A stretch of 64,000 bases of DNA from Bacillus thuringiensis (GCF_001182785.1 NZ_CP012099.1:4586501-4650500); one strand, 5' to 3'. Positions 27,046-35,941 are shown, counted from the first letter of the stretch. The notes: generated by a model from the sequence alone, not told the origin. Program-made: numbers and translations.

Positions 27046-29034
27046 CTAGAATCCGAGTAGGGATCCAACTTGGTATATAATGAGCGTTAATACATAAGCA
27101 ACTACGAGTGGATACACGACTGAGAAAATCGTCCATTTCGCTGATCCTGTTTCACGTTTAATAACAGCTACGGTCGCTAAACACGGAACATATAATAAAA
27201 TAAAGAACATAAATGCATAAGCTGATAATGCTGTATAATGTGCTCCCATTACATTTCCAAGCACATCTTCTTTAACCGCATAAATAATTGCCATTGTAGA
27301 AACGACAACTTCTTTCGCTAAAAATCCTGTTAAAAGGGATGCCGCAGCTTGCCACGTTCCAAAGCCGAGCGGTGCAAATAATGGTGCGATAAATCCACCA
27401 ATCATCGCTAAGTAGCTATCTCCCATATCAACGCCAAATCCTGATGGACCTGCATAATTTAATAACCAAATAACAACCGAACCACCAAAGATGAATGTAC
27501 CAGCTTTACGAACAAATCCCTTTCCTTTCTCCCACGTGCTCAGCCATAACGTTTTCGCTTGTGGCACACGATAAGGCGGTAGTTCAATAACAAAAATAGA
27601 TTTTTCCGCTTTTAAAATCGTAAGAGACATAATTTTTGTAACTAATAACGCAAGAACAATCCCTGCAACATATAAAGAAAATACAACAGTCGCCTGACTA
27701 TGCGGGAAGAATACGCCCGCAAATAATGCATATACAGGTAATCGTGCTGAACAAGACATAAACGGTGTTACTAAAATTGTAAGTAAGCGCTCTTTCTCCT
27801 GTTCAATCGTTCTCGCTGCCATAATACCTGGAACGTTACATCCAAAACCGATAATCATCGGAATAAAAGCTTTTCCGTTTAAGCCGAAAAACTCCATAAT
27901 TCTATCCATAACAACTGCAATTCGCGCCATATATCCTGAGTCTTCTAATAATGAAATGAAAAAGAATAGTGCAAAGATTTGTGGTACGAATACTAATACA
28001 GCACCAACACCGGCAATAATACCTTCTGTAACGAGTGCTTGAATAAAATCAGAAGCTCCAATACTTGTAAGTCCAGCCGTCACCCAATCCGTAAGCTGAC
28101 CACCAAAAAACTCATCTAACATATCCGATAAAGGTGTACCAATCCACGTAAACGTAACCTGAAAAATAAAAAACATAACTGCTAAAAAGATTGGAAGTCC
28201 TAAAATTTTATGTGTAATTAATCTATCAATTTTTTCTGAAAAAGGAATTTTTCCTTCTTTCTCATGCTTCATAACATTTGTTTTTAACTTTTCAATATAC
28301 GCTTCACGAGTTTTGTAAATGTGCTCTTCTAACGTACAATCAAGTTTTCCTTCTAAGCGAGATCGAATGGCTATGAGTTCCTTATAAATTGGTAATGCTT
28401 TCATTTCTTTTTCTACTACTTCGTTATTACTTAAAAATTGAAGAGCTAACCATCTCGGATGCTCGTAATTCACTGTCTCTAAAAGAGCAATTACTTCTCC
28501 AATTCCTTCATCCATTTGTACACCATATGAAATAAGGAATGGCTTTTTCTCTTTTTTGTCATTTTCTTTAAGAGTCGTAAGTAGTTCTTCACAACCTTTT
28601 CCACTTCTTGCAACGACAGGAACGACTGTTACACCTAATAGTTCTGATAATCGTTTTACATCAATGACAATTCCTCTTTGCTTCGCCACATCAACCATAT
28701 TTAAACCAATTGAGACCGGCTTACCAAATTCAAGTAATTGCAACGTTAAATGCATATTTCTCTCAAACTGCGAAGAATCTACGATATTTAACATATGATT
28801 AAATTCTTCTGTTAATAGAAAGTTTGTTACAACACCTTCATCACGTGAAACTGGATTTAAATCATACACACCTGGTAAATCAATTAATGTTCCTTGTCTA
28901 TCTTTTAATTTACCAACCTTTTTTTCTACTGTTACACCGCTCCAGTTTCCTACGTATTCATAAGAACCAGTAAGTGCATTAAATAATGATGTCTTCCCTG
29001 TATTCGGATTCCCTAGCAAAGCTACCTTATTCAC
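27046..29034 (-). CDS. feoB: Ferrous iron transporter FeoB
   Basis: 662 residues: an N-terminal G-protein domain with G1 GNPNTGKTS (8-16), G3 DLPGVY and G4-like NMVD, a helical spacer, then the membrane domain with two Gate motifs (CNVPGIMAARTI; CSARLPVYALF). It imports Fe2+ across the cytoplasmic membrane. Its ATG overlaps the feoA stop by 4 nt (ATGA), and a Fur box precedes feoA, so the operon is iron-repressed. Confidence 0.97.
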   Translation of the reverse strand: MNKVALLGNPNTGKTSLFNALTGSYEYVGNWSGVTVEKKVGKLKDRQGTLIDLPGVYDLNPVSRDEGVVTNFLLTEEFNHMLNIVDSSQFERNMHLTLQLLEFGKPVSIGLNMVDVAKQRGIVIDVKRLSELLGVTVVPVVARSGKGCEELLTTLKENDKKEKKPFLISYGVQMDEGIGEVIALLETVNYEHPRWLALQFLSNNEVVEKEMKALPIYKELIAIRSRLEGKLDCTLEEHIYKTREAYIEKLKTNVMKHEKEGKIPFSEKIDRLITHKILGLPIFLAVMFFIFQVTFTWIGTPLSDMLDEFFGGQLTDWVTAGLTSIGASDFIQALVTEGIIAGVGAVLVFVPQIFALFFFISLLEDSGYMARIAVVMDRIMEFFGLNGKAFIPMIIGFGCNVPGIMAARTIEQEKERLLTILVTPFMSCSARLPVYALFAGVFFPHSQATVVFSLYVAGIVLALLVTKIMSLTILKAEKSIFVIELPPYRVPQAKTLWLSTWEKGKGFVRKAGTFIFGGSVVIWLLNYAGPSGFGVDMGDSYLAMIGGFIAPLFAPLGFGTWQAAASLLTGFLAKEVVVSTMAIIYAVKEDVLGNVMGAHYTALSAYAFMFFILLYVPCLATVAVIKRETGSAKWTIFSVVYPLVVAYVLTLIIYQVGSLLGF

Positions 29035-29258
29035 GCTAATTCCACCTTTATCATTTTCGCGTCACAATGACGAATACTAATTAACTGTCCACGACACTCC
29101 AATGTACAAGGACCTTTGAACATCGCTTTCTGTTTCAAGCGAAGTTCGCTTCCTTCCGCAAGACCGAAAGCAGCTAGTCTACGCTTTAATAGCTGATCTA
29201 AAGACTGAATACTTTTTACTAACACTTTCTCTCCAATTTTAATATCTACTAAGCTCAT
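29031..29258 (-). CDS. feoA: Ferrous iron transport protein FeoA
   Basis: 75-residue SH3-like protein (LVDIKIGEKVLVKSI ... LRLKQKAMFKGP) that supports FeoB activity. The start is the ATG at 29258 behind GGGGGAAGG; an in-frame extension to 29312 crosses the Fur box and is rejected. First gene of feoA-feoB-Cys-rich protein. Confidence 0.93.
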   Translation of the reverse strand: MSLVDIKIGEKVLVKSIQSLDQLLKRRLAAFGLAEGSELRLKQKAMFKGPCTLECRGQLISIRHCDAKMIKVELA

Positions 29259-29275
29259 AACCTTCCCCCTCAGAA

Positions 29276-29294
29276 GAGAATGATAATTATTTTC
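29276..29294 (-). promoter_or_regulatory. Fur box upstream of feoA
   Basis: GAGAATGATAATTATTTTC matches the 19-bp Fur consensus GATAATGATAATCATTATC at 16 positions. It sits about 20 nt upstream of the feoA start, where it would block initiation when iron is plentiful. Confidence 0.85.
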
Positions 29295-29457
29295 AAAAAA
29301 ATTATACCACACCCAATTTCTCTTGTACTATACCCTTTTGCTTCATATTTATTAACATTTCGCTACAATTCTATTTCAATTATTGTCATACAGCATTTGT
29401 TTGCCATTCTCATCCATTTCGCTTACAATAAACAATAGCAAATAAAGAATCTCGTTA

Positions 29458-29540
29458 TCACTGGGGGAGCCATGCCGCTGAGAGGGAACACTTCGTTCCG
29501 ACCCTTCGAACCTGTTAGTTAATGCTAACGCAGGGATTGT
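29458..29540 (+). ncRNA. TPP (thiamin pyrophosphate) riboswitch
   Basis: Contains the THI-box elements in order: GGGGGAGCC, GCTGAGAGGG, a hairpin GGAACACTTCGTTCC, ACCCTTCGAACCTG and GTTAATGCTAACGCAGGGA. It lies 100 nt before thiT on the same strand. Downstream is a CGAAATAC/GTATTTCG stem (29550-29584) that lacks an immediate T-run, so the expression platform (termination or translation) is not clear. Confidence 0.96.
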
Positions 29541-29640
29541 GCAAACGTCCGAAATACATACCTCATTTTTATTTACGTATTTCGTATCCTCCTATGATAT
29601 CTATTCTTTTTTGTACAACTTGGATTTAGGGGGAGACAAC

Positions 29641-30312
29641 ATGCGTAACACCAATTTACAAGCGATGATCGAATCTGCTATTCTTGCAGCCTTCGCCTTG
29701 GTCATCGATATTTTACCACTTTCAATCAAAATATCAGCAACAGGCGGTTCCATTTCATTTGCTATGATTCCTATTTTTATTATCGCATACCGCTGGGGCT
29801 TCAAAATGGCTTTCTTAGGAGGCTTAATTTGGGGATTATTACAAATTGTCGTAGGCGATGCCATTATCGTCACACCAATTCAAGTACTAATTGAATACTT
29901 CGTTGCTTTCGCATTCATTGGATTTGCTGGGTTATTCTATCGTCCAATTCAAAAAGCACTTTTAACTTCCAATAATAATAGCGAAGAGCAATCAAATTTA
30001 GGTAGCCGTAAAGACAAACCTTCATCAAAACAAAACCAAGGAAAGAAAGTAATTGGATACATTATCGTCGCTACTTTTATCGGTAGTCTAGCTCGTTACT
30101 TCTGTCACTTTATCGCTGGTATCATTTTCTGGGGACAATATGCACCAAAAGGCCAGTCGGCTTTCCTATATTCTTTAATATTTAACGGCAGTACAATGAT
30201 TGGTTCCTATATTCTATGTACCGTTTTACTTATATTTTTATTTATCACTTCACCACGCTTATTCAAAAGCATCAGTGCTTATCAAATGAATACACAAAAA
30301 AAGGGCGCTTAA
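29641..30312 (+). CDS. thiT: Thiamine transporter ThiT (ECF S component)
   Basis: 223 residues with six hydrophobic helices and the ThiT features (ATGGSISFAMIPIFIIAYRWG; GLIWGLLQIVVGD). It binds thiamine and works with the shared ECF energising module, which is not encoded here. It is controlled by the TPP riboswitch immediately upstream. Oddly, a polar stretch of nearly 30 residues (about 110-137, rich in Asn, Ser, Lys and Gln) lies between helices 4 and 5; B. subtilis YuaJ is about 192 residues and would lack it. The start is ATG 29641 behind AGGGGGAGA. Confidence 0.93.
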   Translation: MRNTNLQAMIESAILAAFALVIDILPLSIKISATGGSISFAMIPIFIIAYRWGFKMAFLGGLIWGLLQIVVGDAIIVTPIQVLIEYFVAFAFIGFAGLFYRPIQKALLTSNNNSEEQSNLGSRKDKPSSKQNQGKKVIGYIIVATFIGSLARYFCHFIAGIIFWGQYAPKGQSAFLYSLIFNGSTMIGSYILCTVLLIFLFITSPRLFKSISAYQMNTQKKGA

Positions 30313-30327
30313 TGAGCGCTCTTTTTT
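30297..30327. terminator. Bidirectional terminator of thiT and the 26-aa gene
   Basis: 13-bp stem with one G-U pair, TAATG loop containing the thiT stop; T-run on both strands. Confidence 0.85.
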
Positions 30328-30407
30328 CATATCGTAATATTAATTAAAAATACAATAAATGCGCAAAAGAAAATAAATACCATTATACTTAGCCAATTGC
30401 TATGCAC
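30327..30407 (-). CDS. Candidate 26-aa membrane peptide
   Basis: A GTG at 30407 opens a 26-codon frame encoding one hydrophobic helix (NWLSIMVFIFFCAFIVFLI) ending in TGA at 30327. AAGGAG lies 10 nt upstream (30418-30423). The frame ends exactly at the terminator shared with thiT. Composition, ribosome site and terminator support a real small membrane protein, but I cannot name a family. Confidence 0.5.
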   Translation of the reverse strand: MHSNWLSIMVFIFFCAFIVFLINITI

Positions 30408-30497
30408 GGTTCATCGACTCCTTACATAACCTCATATTCTAAACAAATTATACTGATTAAAAATAAAGATTAGGTAAAGATAATATGAAAATAATTT

Positions 30498-30531
30498 AAA
30501 AAAACGTAGATCATATTTTCTACGCTTTTTT
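30498..30531 (-). terminator. Terminator of the sortase two-component operon
   Basis: Stem GCGTAGA/TCTACGT on the minus strand with T-run, overlapping the kinase stop codon. Confidence 0.7.
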
Positions 30532-32373
30532 CGGTAAATAGAAATAAAATAACACACCATCTTCTGTATTTCCTGCCCCATATTCAGCATCATGTAGTTC
30601 TAAAATATTCTTTGAAATGGCAAGCCCAAGCCCCGTCCCACCTTGTGAACGCTGACGAGCTGTATCCACTCGATAAAAACGATCCCAAATTTTATCTAAT
30701 TGTTCTTCTTCAATGTGAGTACCTTTATTTTCAATGCACACTTTTATACGATCCTTCTCATCTATTGTAGAAATAATAATATCTTCTTTATTTGGTGTAT
30801 AACGTATGGCATTCGTAATGAAATTCACGATGACTTGTTCAATCCGGCCTTGATTTGCAATCACTTCAAATGAACATATATTTTTATGAACACGAAGCTC
30901 TTTTTTCTCTATTTCCACAGATAGATGTTCACATATGTCTTCAATTACTGTATCAATATAAAACGAAGCCTTTTTCATTTTATATGTACCAGATTCAAAT
31001 TTAGCTAACTCAAGCATATCCAAAATTAACGTATCCATTTTGTCTACTTCTCTCTCCATCGCCTGAAAATAATAATCCTTTTTATGCTCAGCTACCCCGT
31101 CTTTTAAAATAGAAATACAGCTTTTCATAATACTTAGCGGTGTTTTTAATTCATGTGAAACACCAGAAATGAATTCTTTTCGCGTCTTTTCTAACTTTCT
31201 TTCCTTTTCAATATCTTCTTCTAACTGCCCAATATGCGAATGGAGTTTATTTGATAGCACATTAATATTTTTCGATAAATCTCCAATTTCATCTTTTGAA
31301 GTAATCGGTATTTTTTCTGTAAAATCTAATTGTGCTATTTTCTTCGTCGTATCATTTATTTTTAATAACGGTTTTGCAATTTGTTTTGAATAATAAAACG
31401 AAGCTAAAAAAATAAGAACGACTACAAATGCAATGATATAGATGTAATAATCTTGCACCATTTGTACAGCTTCATCTACGGGCTGTAAAGAAGCCATCGC
31501 ATAAATATATGTTACTGATCCATCTTTTTCTTTTATTGGTTTCATTAATAATTTATATTTTATATCATTCTTTTCATGGTCCATTGTCTTTGTTGAATAC
31601 TCTATTTGATTACTCTCTTTTAGTAATACATCCGTTTGAAATTCTTTTATACTATCCAAAAATAAAGAGTTTTTATAAATTGGATTTACGGGGCCTTTTA
31701 CATCTGGAAACTGTACTTTCGTAACACGCCCTCCTATGTAAACATCTGGTTCTTGGGCAGCTTGCTCCTGAACGGCTGGCCTCTTCTCCTTAACAACTTG
31801 TTCCCCGGTTGCTTTCTTTTTCTCCTCATATAATTTTCTCATTTTCTCATTAAATGCTTTTTCTAGCGGTTTATTAGATCCGCTTAAATTCTGTTTAGAT
31901 AAAGAAAAAGAGAATGGAATAAAACTATCTTCTTTTCTCACTCCAGAAAAATAAATTTCTTGCCCTAAAAAATGCTCTGATAATTTATTATCAATCTCCT
32001 CTATATTGACGAGATTACCTAAGGGAATTTTGAATATTTGTTGTCCAAAGCTCTTTTGTTGCCTACGATCTATCGTTACTTCAAAATAAAAATCATCTGC
32101 ATGTTTTAAATTCCCGTTCTTATCTAATGTCGTAATCCACGTATTATTTTCTCTTAAAAAGTCTTGCTCTAGTTTCTGAATTTCTTCTGCATTTCCTGCA
32201 TGATTTAAATAGTTCTTCCCAAAGGAATTTAAATTCACTTTAATATCTTCCACTTTTCGATTCGCATAATATTGTTTAAAAAATATCGTTTGTCCAATAA
32301 ATATCGTCGCTAAAATCAACATGCACAATGCTGTTGTAAGAGTAAATAATTTTAGTACAATTCCTTTCCTCAT
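30520..32373 (-). CDS. Sensor histidine kinase of the sortase locus
   Basis: 617 residues: TM helix at about 10-28, a large extracellular domain (about 30-300) with a Pro/Ala/Gln/Glu-rich linker near 195-215, a second TM near 310-330, HAMP, HisKA with FISGVSHELKTPLSIMK, and HATPase (N box NFITNAIRYTP, G box GGTGLGLAISK). It starts inside the stop of the response regulator gene (ATGA overlap). With the regulator it probably controls, or responds to, the adjacent sortase and BasI-like surface protein. Confidence 0.93.
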   Translation of the reverse strand: MRKGIVLKLFTLTTALCMLILATIFIGQTIFFKQYYANRKVEDIKVNLNSFGKNYLNHAGNAEEIQKLEQDFLRENNTWITTLDKNGNLKHADDFYFEVTIDRRQQKSFGQQIFKIPLGNLVNIEEIDNKLSEHFLGQEIYFSGVRKEDSFIPFSFSLSKQNLSGSNKPLEKAFNEKMRKLYEEKKKATGEQVVKEKRPAVQEQAAQEPDVYIGGRVTKVQFPDVKGPVNPIYKNSLFLDSIKEFQTDVLLKESNQIEYSTKTMDHEKNDIKYKLLMKPIKEKDGSVTYIYAMASLQPVDEAVQMVQDYYIYIIAFVVVLIFLASFYYSKQIAKPLLKINDTTKKIAQLDFTEKIPITSKDEIGDLSKNINVLSNKLHSHIGQLEEDIEKERKLEKTRKEFISGVSHELKTPLSIMKSCISILKDGVAEHKKDYYFQAMEREVDKMDTLILDMLELAKFESGTYKMKKASFYIDTVIEDICEHLSVEIEKKELRVHKNICSFEVIANQGRIEQVIVNFITNAIRYTPNKEDIIISTIDEKDRIKVCIENKGTHIEEEQLDKIWDRFYRVDTARQRSQGGTGLGLAISKNILELHDAEYGAGNTEDGVLFYFYLPKKA

Positions 32374-33059
32374 ACATTGCCCTCAAATTTATAACCTGTG
32401 CGTACTACAGTTGTAATGTACTTTGCTTTCTCTCCTAATTTATTTCTTAAATTACGAATATGACTATTAACCGTTCGATCATCACCAGCAAATTCATATC
32501 CCCAAATTCTTGAAATGAGTTGTTCTCGCGTTAAAACGATTCCTTGATTTTTCATGAAATACGCTAATATTTCAAATTCTGTATGCGTTAAATTAATATC
32601 AGTTCGATTTACCGTAACAGTGCGCGACGGAAAATGAACGTGAATATCGTGGATCGATAATGTATCATCTTCATTCTCTAAAAGTTGCTTTGTCACTTTT
32701 CTGCTTTCTAACAACCTTTTCGCTCTTGCTAATAAAATTGGCGGACTATACGGCTTCGTCACATAGTCATTTGCCCCAAGTTCAAAACCAAGTAACGTAT
32801 CGTCTTCATCTACGCGCGCCGTTAGCATAATAATAGGCACCTCGGACGTCTTTCGAATCCTTCGGCAAACAGACCATCCATCGAGTTCTGGCAACATAAT
32901 ATCTAAAATAACTAAATCAACCTCTTCTTCTTCAAATACAACTAAAGCCTCTTTCCCGTCCCTCGCTTCAAACACTACATATTGCTCACTTAAAAAATAA
33001 TCTTTTAATATTTCACGTAATATGTCTTCATCTTCAACAATTAAAATGTTTTTTGACAT
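32370..33059 (-). CDS. OmpR-family response regulator of the sortase locus
   Basis: 229 residues. Receiver domain with acidic pocket DED near residue 10, phosphoacceptor Asp in VILDIMLPELDGW, Thr in MLTARVD and Lys in YVTKPYSPP. A C-terminal winged-helix DNA-binding domain follows (LTHTEFEILAYFMKNQG ... DDRTVNSHIRNLRNKLG). Pairs with the kinase encoded by the overlapping downstream gene. It lies 39 nt after the sortase gene. Confidence 0.94.
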   Translation of the reverse strand: MSKNILIVEDEDILREILKDYFLSEQYVVFEARDGKEALVVFEEEEVDLVILDIMLPELDGWSVCRRIRKTSEVPIIMLTARVDEDDTLLGFELGANDYVTKPYSPPILLARAKRLLESRKVTKQLLENEDDTLSIHDIHVHFPSRTVTVNRTDINLTHTEFEILAYFMKNQGIVLTREQLISRIWGYEFAGDDRTVNSHIRNLRNKLGEKAKYITTVVRTGYKFEGNV

Positions 33060-33098
33060 AACTGATATATCCCCCTCCCGTTTTCAGAAACTATAATT

Positions 33099-33719
33099 TC
33101 ACTTTGAATAACTGCCAGTTAACGTCGCCTCGATAATATATCTATCTGGTGCATCCCCTATATAATCAAATGGGTAACAAGTTGTCAGTGTTAATATCGG
33201 TTCTTCTTTTTTTATAATAACAGTACGATCATCCGCATGAGTAATCCATGTCTTTTGAATTTCATATGTGTACGTTTTATTATCATACTCTAAAACAAGA
33301 GTATCCTTTTCTTTCAACTCTCCTAAATCTGTAAATACAGTATCTCGATGTCCACTCAGTACAGTATGTCCTCCTCCAGATGGGGTTGTCGTTAAATCAC
33401 TAACAAACATACCAACTCCTTTTTTCAAAGTCGCATCATCCGCTCCCCAATATATAGAAAACTTCTTCTTTATTTTCGGTATGTTTAACATCGCTACCTT
33501 TTCACCTTCTTTATGTTCTGTTTGAGAAGAAGGTATTTGAGAAGTTACAGGTGTTTCATGAGAAAGTTGAGTATCTTGTATATTTTTAAGGCTCTTTATT
33601 TCTTCTTTCGTTAATTCTTGAGCAGAGCTTTTTCCTTTATACCATTCCACAGCGTAATAGGATCCCATGAATAGCCCAATAGCCATCAATATGATACCGA
33701 TATAATTGAGTAACTTCAT
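33099..33719 (-). CDS. Class D sortase (SrtC of B. anthracis type)
   Basis: 206 residues: N-terminal membrane anchor (about 5-25), then a sortase domain with His124 in LSGHRDTVF, Cys181 in LTLTTCYPF and Arg193 in APDRYII. Class D sortases of the B. cereus group (called SrtC in B. anthracis) cleave LPNTA motifs and link proteins to diaminopimelic acid of the peptidoglycan, especially in sporulating cells. The adjacent upstream gene encodes exactly such a substrate. A hairpin terminator lies between the two. Confidence 0.92.
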   Translation of the reverse strand: MKLLNYIGIILMAIGLFMGSYYAVEWYKGKSSAQELTKEEIKSLKNIQDTQLSHETPVTSQIPSSQTEHKEGEKVAMLNIPKIKKKFSIYWGADDATLKKGVGMFVSDLTTTPSGGGHTVLSGHRDTVFTDLGELKEKDTLVLEYDNKTYTYEIQKTWITHADDRTVIIKKEEPILTLTTCYPFDYIGDAPDRYIIEATLTGSYSK

Positions 33720-33736
33720 TCTTCATCCCTCCATGC

Positions 33737-33766
33737 AAAAAATGGTAGGAGTAACCTACCATTTTT
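33737..33766 (-). terminator. Terminator/attenuator between basI-like gene and sortase
   Basis: Stem TGGTAGG/CCTACCA with flanking A/T pairs and 5-nt loop; TTTTTT follows on the minus strand. Partial read-through would give much more BasI-like protein than sortase. Confidence 0.8.
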
Positions 33767-33808
33767 AATATATGAAATTATCCCATTCTTTATAGGAAAA
33801 TATTTTAT

Positions 33809-34300
33809 TTACACTTTAACCTTATTGCGACGATTCAAACCAAATAATGTACCTATCGCTACAAGACATGCACTTAATCCCATCATTGCTACATTATTTG
33901 ATGCTGTATTTGGTAATTTTTCACCTTGTACAACTGGCTTTGCTACTTCTTTTTTAGCTATTTCATTCTTTTGCTCGACTTTTATCGCTGCTTCTTTTTT
34001 TGCCATATCATTTTTTAACTGTTCTTGCGCTATTCTCTTTTTCTCTTCTTCACTCTTTTTCTCAGCTTTTATTGCTTCCTCTTTTTTAGCCATATCATTT
34101 TTTTCTTGTACTTGTGCCGCTTGTTTTTTCTCTACTTCATTTTTTTGCTGTTCCTTAATTGCTTCTTCTTTTTTAGCTTTATCTTGTTGTACTTGCGCTT
34201 CTTCTTCCTTTGTTACTGTTCCAGTATCCGCACTCGCTACTGAAGAATATCCTACTGTTAAAAGTGCCATTGCACAAATTGGTAATAGTCTCTTTTTCAT
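33809..34300 (-). CDS. basI: LPNTA surface protein (BasI-like sortase substrate)
   Basis: 163 residues: signal peptide (about 1-24, cut after ASA), then a highly charged helical region with three or so degenerate repeats of the type NDMAKKEEAIKxExK (about 30-120). The sorting signal is LPNTA at 129-133, a hydrophobic helix and a basic tail (NRRNKVKV). LPNTA is the motif of the B. anthracis SrtC system, where BasI is encoded next to the enzyme; the name rests on that context. The ATG at 34300 is preferred because AAGGAG is only 3 nt from the ATG at 34306. Confidence 0.82.
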   Translation of the reverse strand: MKKRLLPICAMALLTVGYSSVASADTGTVTKEEEAQVQQDKAKKEEAIKEQQKNEVEKKQAAQVQEKNDMAKKEEAIKAEKKSEEEKKRIAQEQLKNDMAKKEAAIKVEQKNEIAKKEVAKPVVQGEKLPNTASNNVAMMGLSACLVAIGTLFGLNRRNKVKV

Positions 34301-34427
34301 CTTCATTCTCTCCTTATATTTTATTCACATCAACTCGCATCGGATGTATTACTAGAATAAGCAAGAGATATAAATATAAGATGCAGATGAAATATATTTC
34401 ATTTAAAGATTTCATTGTAGAAAAAGA

Positions 34428-34458
34428 AAAAAACATCGCAATATGTACGATGTTTTTT
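34428..34458. terminator. Bidirectional terminator
   Basis: 11-bp perfect stem AAAAAACATCG with its complement, located downstream of the 110-aa gene. Confidence 0.85.
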
Positions 34459-34477
34459 CGGGTGTGTGTCTCAATAT

Positions 34478-34810
34478 TTACATGTTACTTTCGCGTGATT
34501 TGGAAGTAGAATGGGCCGGAGCGATAACTAATTGTCTCGGCTCAGTTTTCTTGAAGTGATTTTTGACGTTACACTTACGACGTTGAACAACCCACGCTTT
34601 AATAGGGTTTGTTAAAATAATCTTTTGCTCTTCGTTAGGGGCCTCTTCTTCAAACCTACAACTTTCGCTCCATTTATTCCATTTCATTGTAAATTTAGAA
34701 GAAGAATGATCATCTTCACGATCAAACAAGTGCAAAAAATCCATTTTTCCATCTAGCATTACGGTGTTACTAGTCGCTAAAAAAGAAAAGGTCGTCCAAC
34801 GTTTCTCCAT
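34478..34810 (-). CDS. Unknown 110-aa protein, probable BceR-like regulon member
   Basis: A soluble, charged protein without signal peptide or membrane segment. The N-terminal half looks beta-rich (TTFSFLATSNTVML); the C-terminus is basic and rich in Arg, Lys and His. The ATG follows AGGAGGGC. I do not recognise a family. About 120 nt upstream is a BceR-type operator with the extra half-site and the TCGATAGTTGCAT block, so it is probably induced with bceAB by cell-wall stress. Confidence 0.72.
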   Translation of the reverse strand: MEKRWTTFSFLATSNTVMLDGKMDFLHLFDREDDHSSSKFTMKWNKWSESCRFEEEAPNEEQKIILTNPIKAWVVQRRKCNVKNHFKKTEPRQLVIAPAHSTSKSRESNM

Positions 34811-34911
34811 GCCCTCCTACTCCTTTTTCACATATAGAGTGCCTAAAACTTAATTTACCTAAAATATGCTTGCCTTTTACCTTACACCCATAGTTTATCC
34901 AAAATGCTATT

Positions 34912-34955
34912 ATGCAACTATCGATTTGCCTTACAACTACCTTACATTTTTGTAA
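34912..34955 (-). promoter_or_regulatory. BceR-type operator and promoter block (110-aa gene)
   Basis: On the minus strand: TTACA-N4-TGTAA, N6, TGTAA, 5 nt, TCGATAGTTGCAT. On the plus strand the half-sites are at 34931-34935, 34942-34946 and 34951-34955. The spacing of every element equals that at 26084-26127. Confidence 0.75.
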
Positions 34956-34964
34956 GAAACAAAA

Positions 34965-34992
34965 AAACCTTCACTCTATATAATGAAGGTTT
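34965..34992 (-). terminator. Terminator of the 71-aa membrane protein gene
   Basis: AAACCTTCA/TGAAGGTTT stem, 10-nt loop, seven T on the minus strand; reaches the start of the coding region's last codons. Confidence 0.8.
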
Positions 34993-34993
34993 C

Positions 34994-35209
34994 TTACTTG
35001 TTATCTATATGATCTCTCATATCATCAAGTCCAGCTTCTTTTAGCTGCGACATCATACCGTGCGAAATTGCTCCTAACACTAAAGTCATTCCAATTAATG
35101 AAATACGAATCGCAGGTACATCAATTACGTAAGCCAACAGGCCAAGAACAATTGTTAAAAGTAATGCTTTTATAAATGTTACACTTGTGTACTGTTTCTT
35201 CTTCATCAT
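34994..35209 (-). CDS. Small two-TM membrane protein, unknown
   Basis: 71 residues with a basic N-terminus (MMKKKQ), two hydrophobic helices and an acidic tail. The ATG at 35209 follows AAAGGG; the GTG at 35215 overlaps the ribosome site. It is divergent from hpt. No family recognised. Confidence 0.68.
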   Translation of the reverse strand: MMKKKQYTSVTFIKALLLTIVLGLLAYVIDVPAIRISLIGMTLVLGAISHGMMSQLKEAGLDDMRDHIDNK

Positions 35210-35370
35210 ATTCACCCTTTATGGAAGCGTTTTCTCAATATGCTTAGTATATCATATCATCAGATGATTTTGTCGTTGTCTTTGTAAAAAATTACTATCT
35301 TCTTTGACTTTTTCTATTCTATCCTTTACAGTCGAAATGTTCGCAAGTTTTACACTGTAGGAGGATTACA

Positions 35371-35898
35371 ATGAATATTGAAATAAAAGACACTTTAATT
35401 TCTGAAGAACAATTACAAGCAAAAGTGAAAGAATTAGCACTTCAAATCGAACGTGACTTTGAGGGAGAAGAAATCGTAGTTATCGCAGTATTAAAAGGTT
35501 CATTCGTATTTGCTGCTGATTTAATTCGTCACATTAAAAACGATGTAACAATTGACTTCATTTCTGCATCTAGTTACGGAAATCAAACAGAAACGACAGG
35601 AAAAGTGAAACTCCTAAAAGATATCGACGTAAACATTACTGGAAAAAACGTAATTGTTGTAGAAGATATTATCGATTCTGGTTTAACACTTCATTTCTTA
35701 AAAGACCACTTCTTTATGCATAAACCAAAGGCACTCAAGTTCTGTACATTACTTGATAAACCAGAACGCCGTAAAGTGGACTTAAAAGCTGAATATGTTG
35801 GCTTCCAAATTCCAGACGAATTTATCGTTGGCTACGGTATCGACTGTGCTGAGAAATATCGTAACTTACCATTTATCGCTTCAGTTGTAACGGAGTAA
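35371..35898 (+). CDS. hpt: Hypoxanthine phosphoribosyltransferase
   Basis: 175 residues. Salvages hypoxanthine (and guanine) to IMP/GMP with PRPP. The PRPP-binding motif VVEDIIDSGLTL and the flexible loop region ISASSYGNQT are visible. The ATG follows TAGGAGG. This is a second-site hpt-like copy rather than the tilS-hpt-ftsH locus, as judged by its neighbours, so it is likely a paralogue. Confidence 0.92.
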   Translation: MNIEIKDTLISEEQLQAKVKELALQIERDFEGEEIVVIAVLKGSFVFAADLIRHIKNDVTIDFISASSYGNQTETTGKVKLLKDIDVNITGKNVIVVEDIIDSGLTLHFLKDHFFMHKPKALKFCTLLDKPERRKVDLKAEYVGFQIPDEFIVGYGIDCAEKYRNLPFIASVVTE

Positions 35899-35906
35899 TA
35901 TAATAA

Positions 35907-35941
35907 AATAAGCTTCCATCAATTACTGATGGAAGTTTATT
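35907..35941 (+). terminator. Terminator of the hpt gene
   Basis: 15-bp stem with one G-U pair and ATTAC loop, then TTTTC. Confidence 0.82.

Noticed and set aside
29259..29312. Extended FeoA start
   Set aside because: It would place the Fur box inside the coding region; the ATG at 29258 has GGGGGAAGG.
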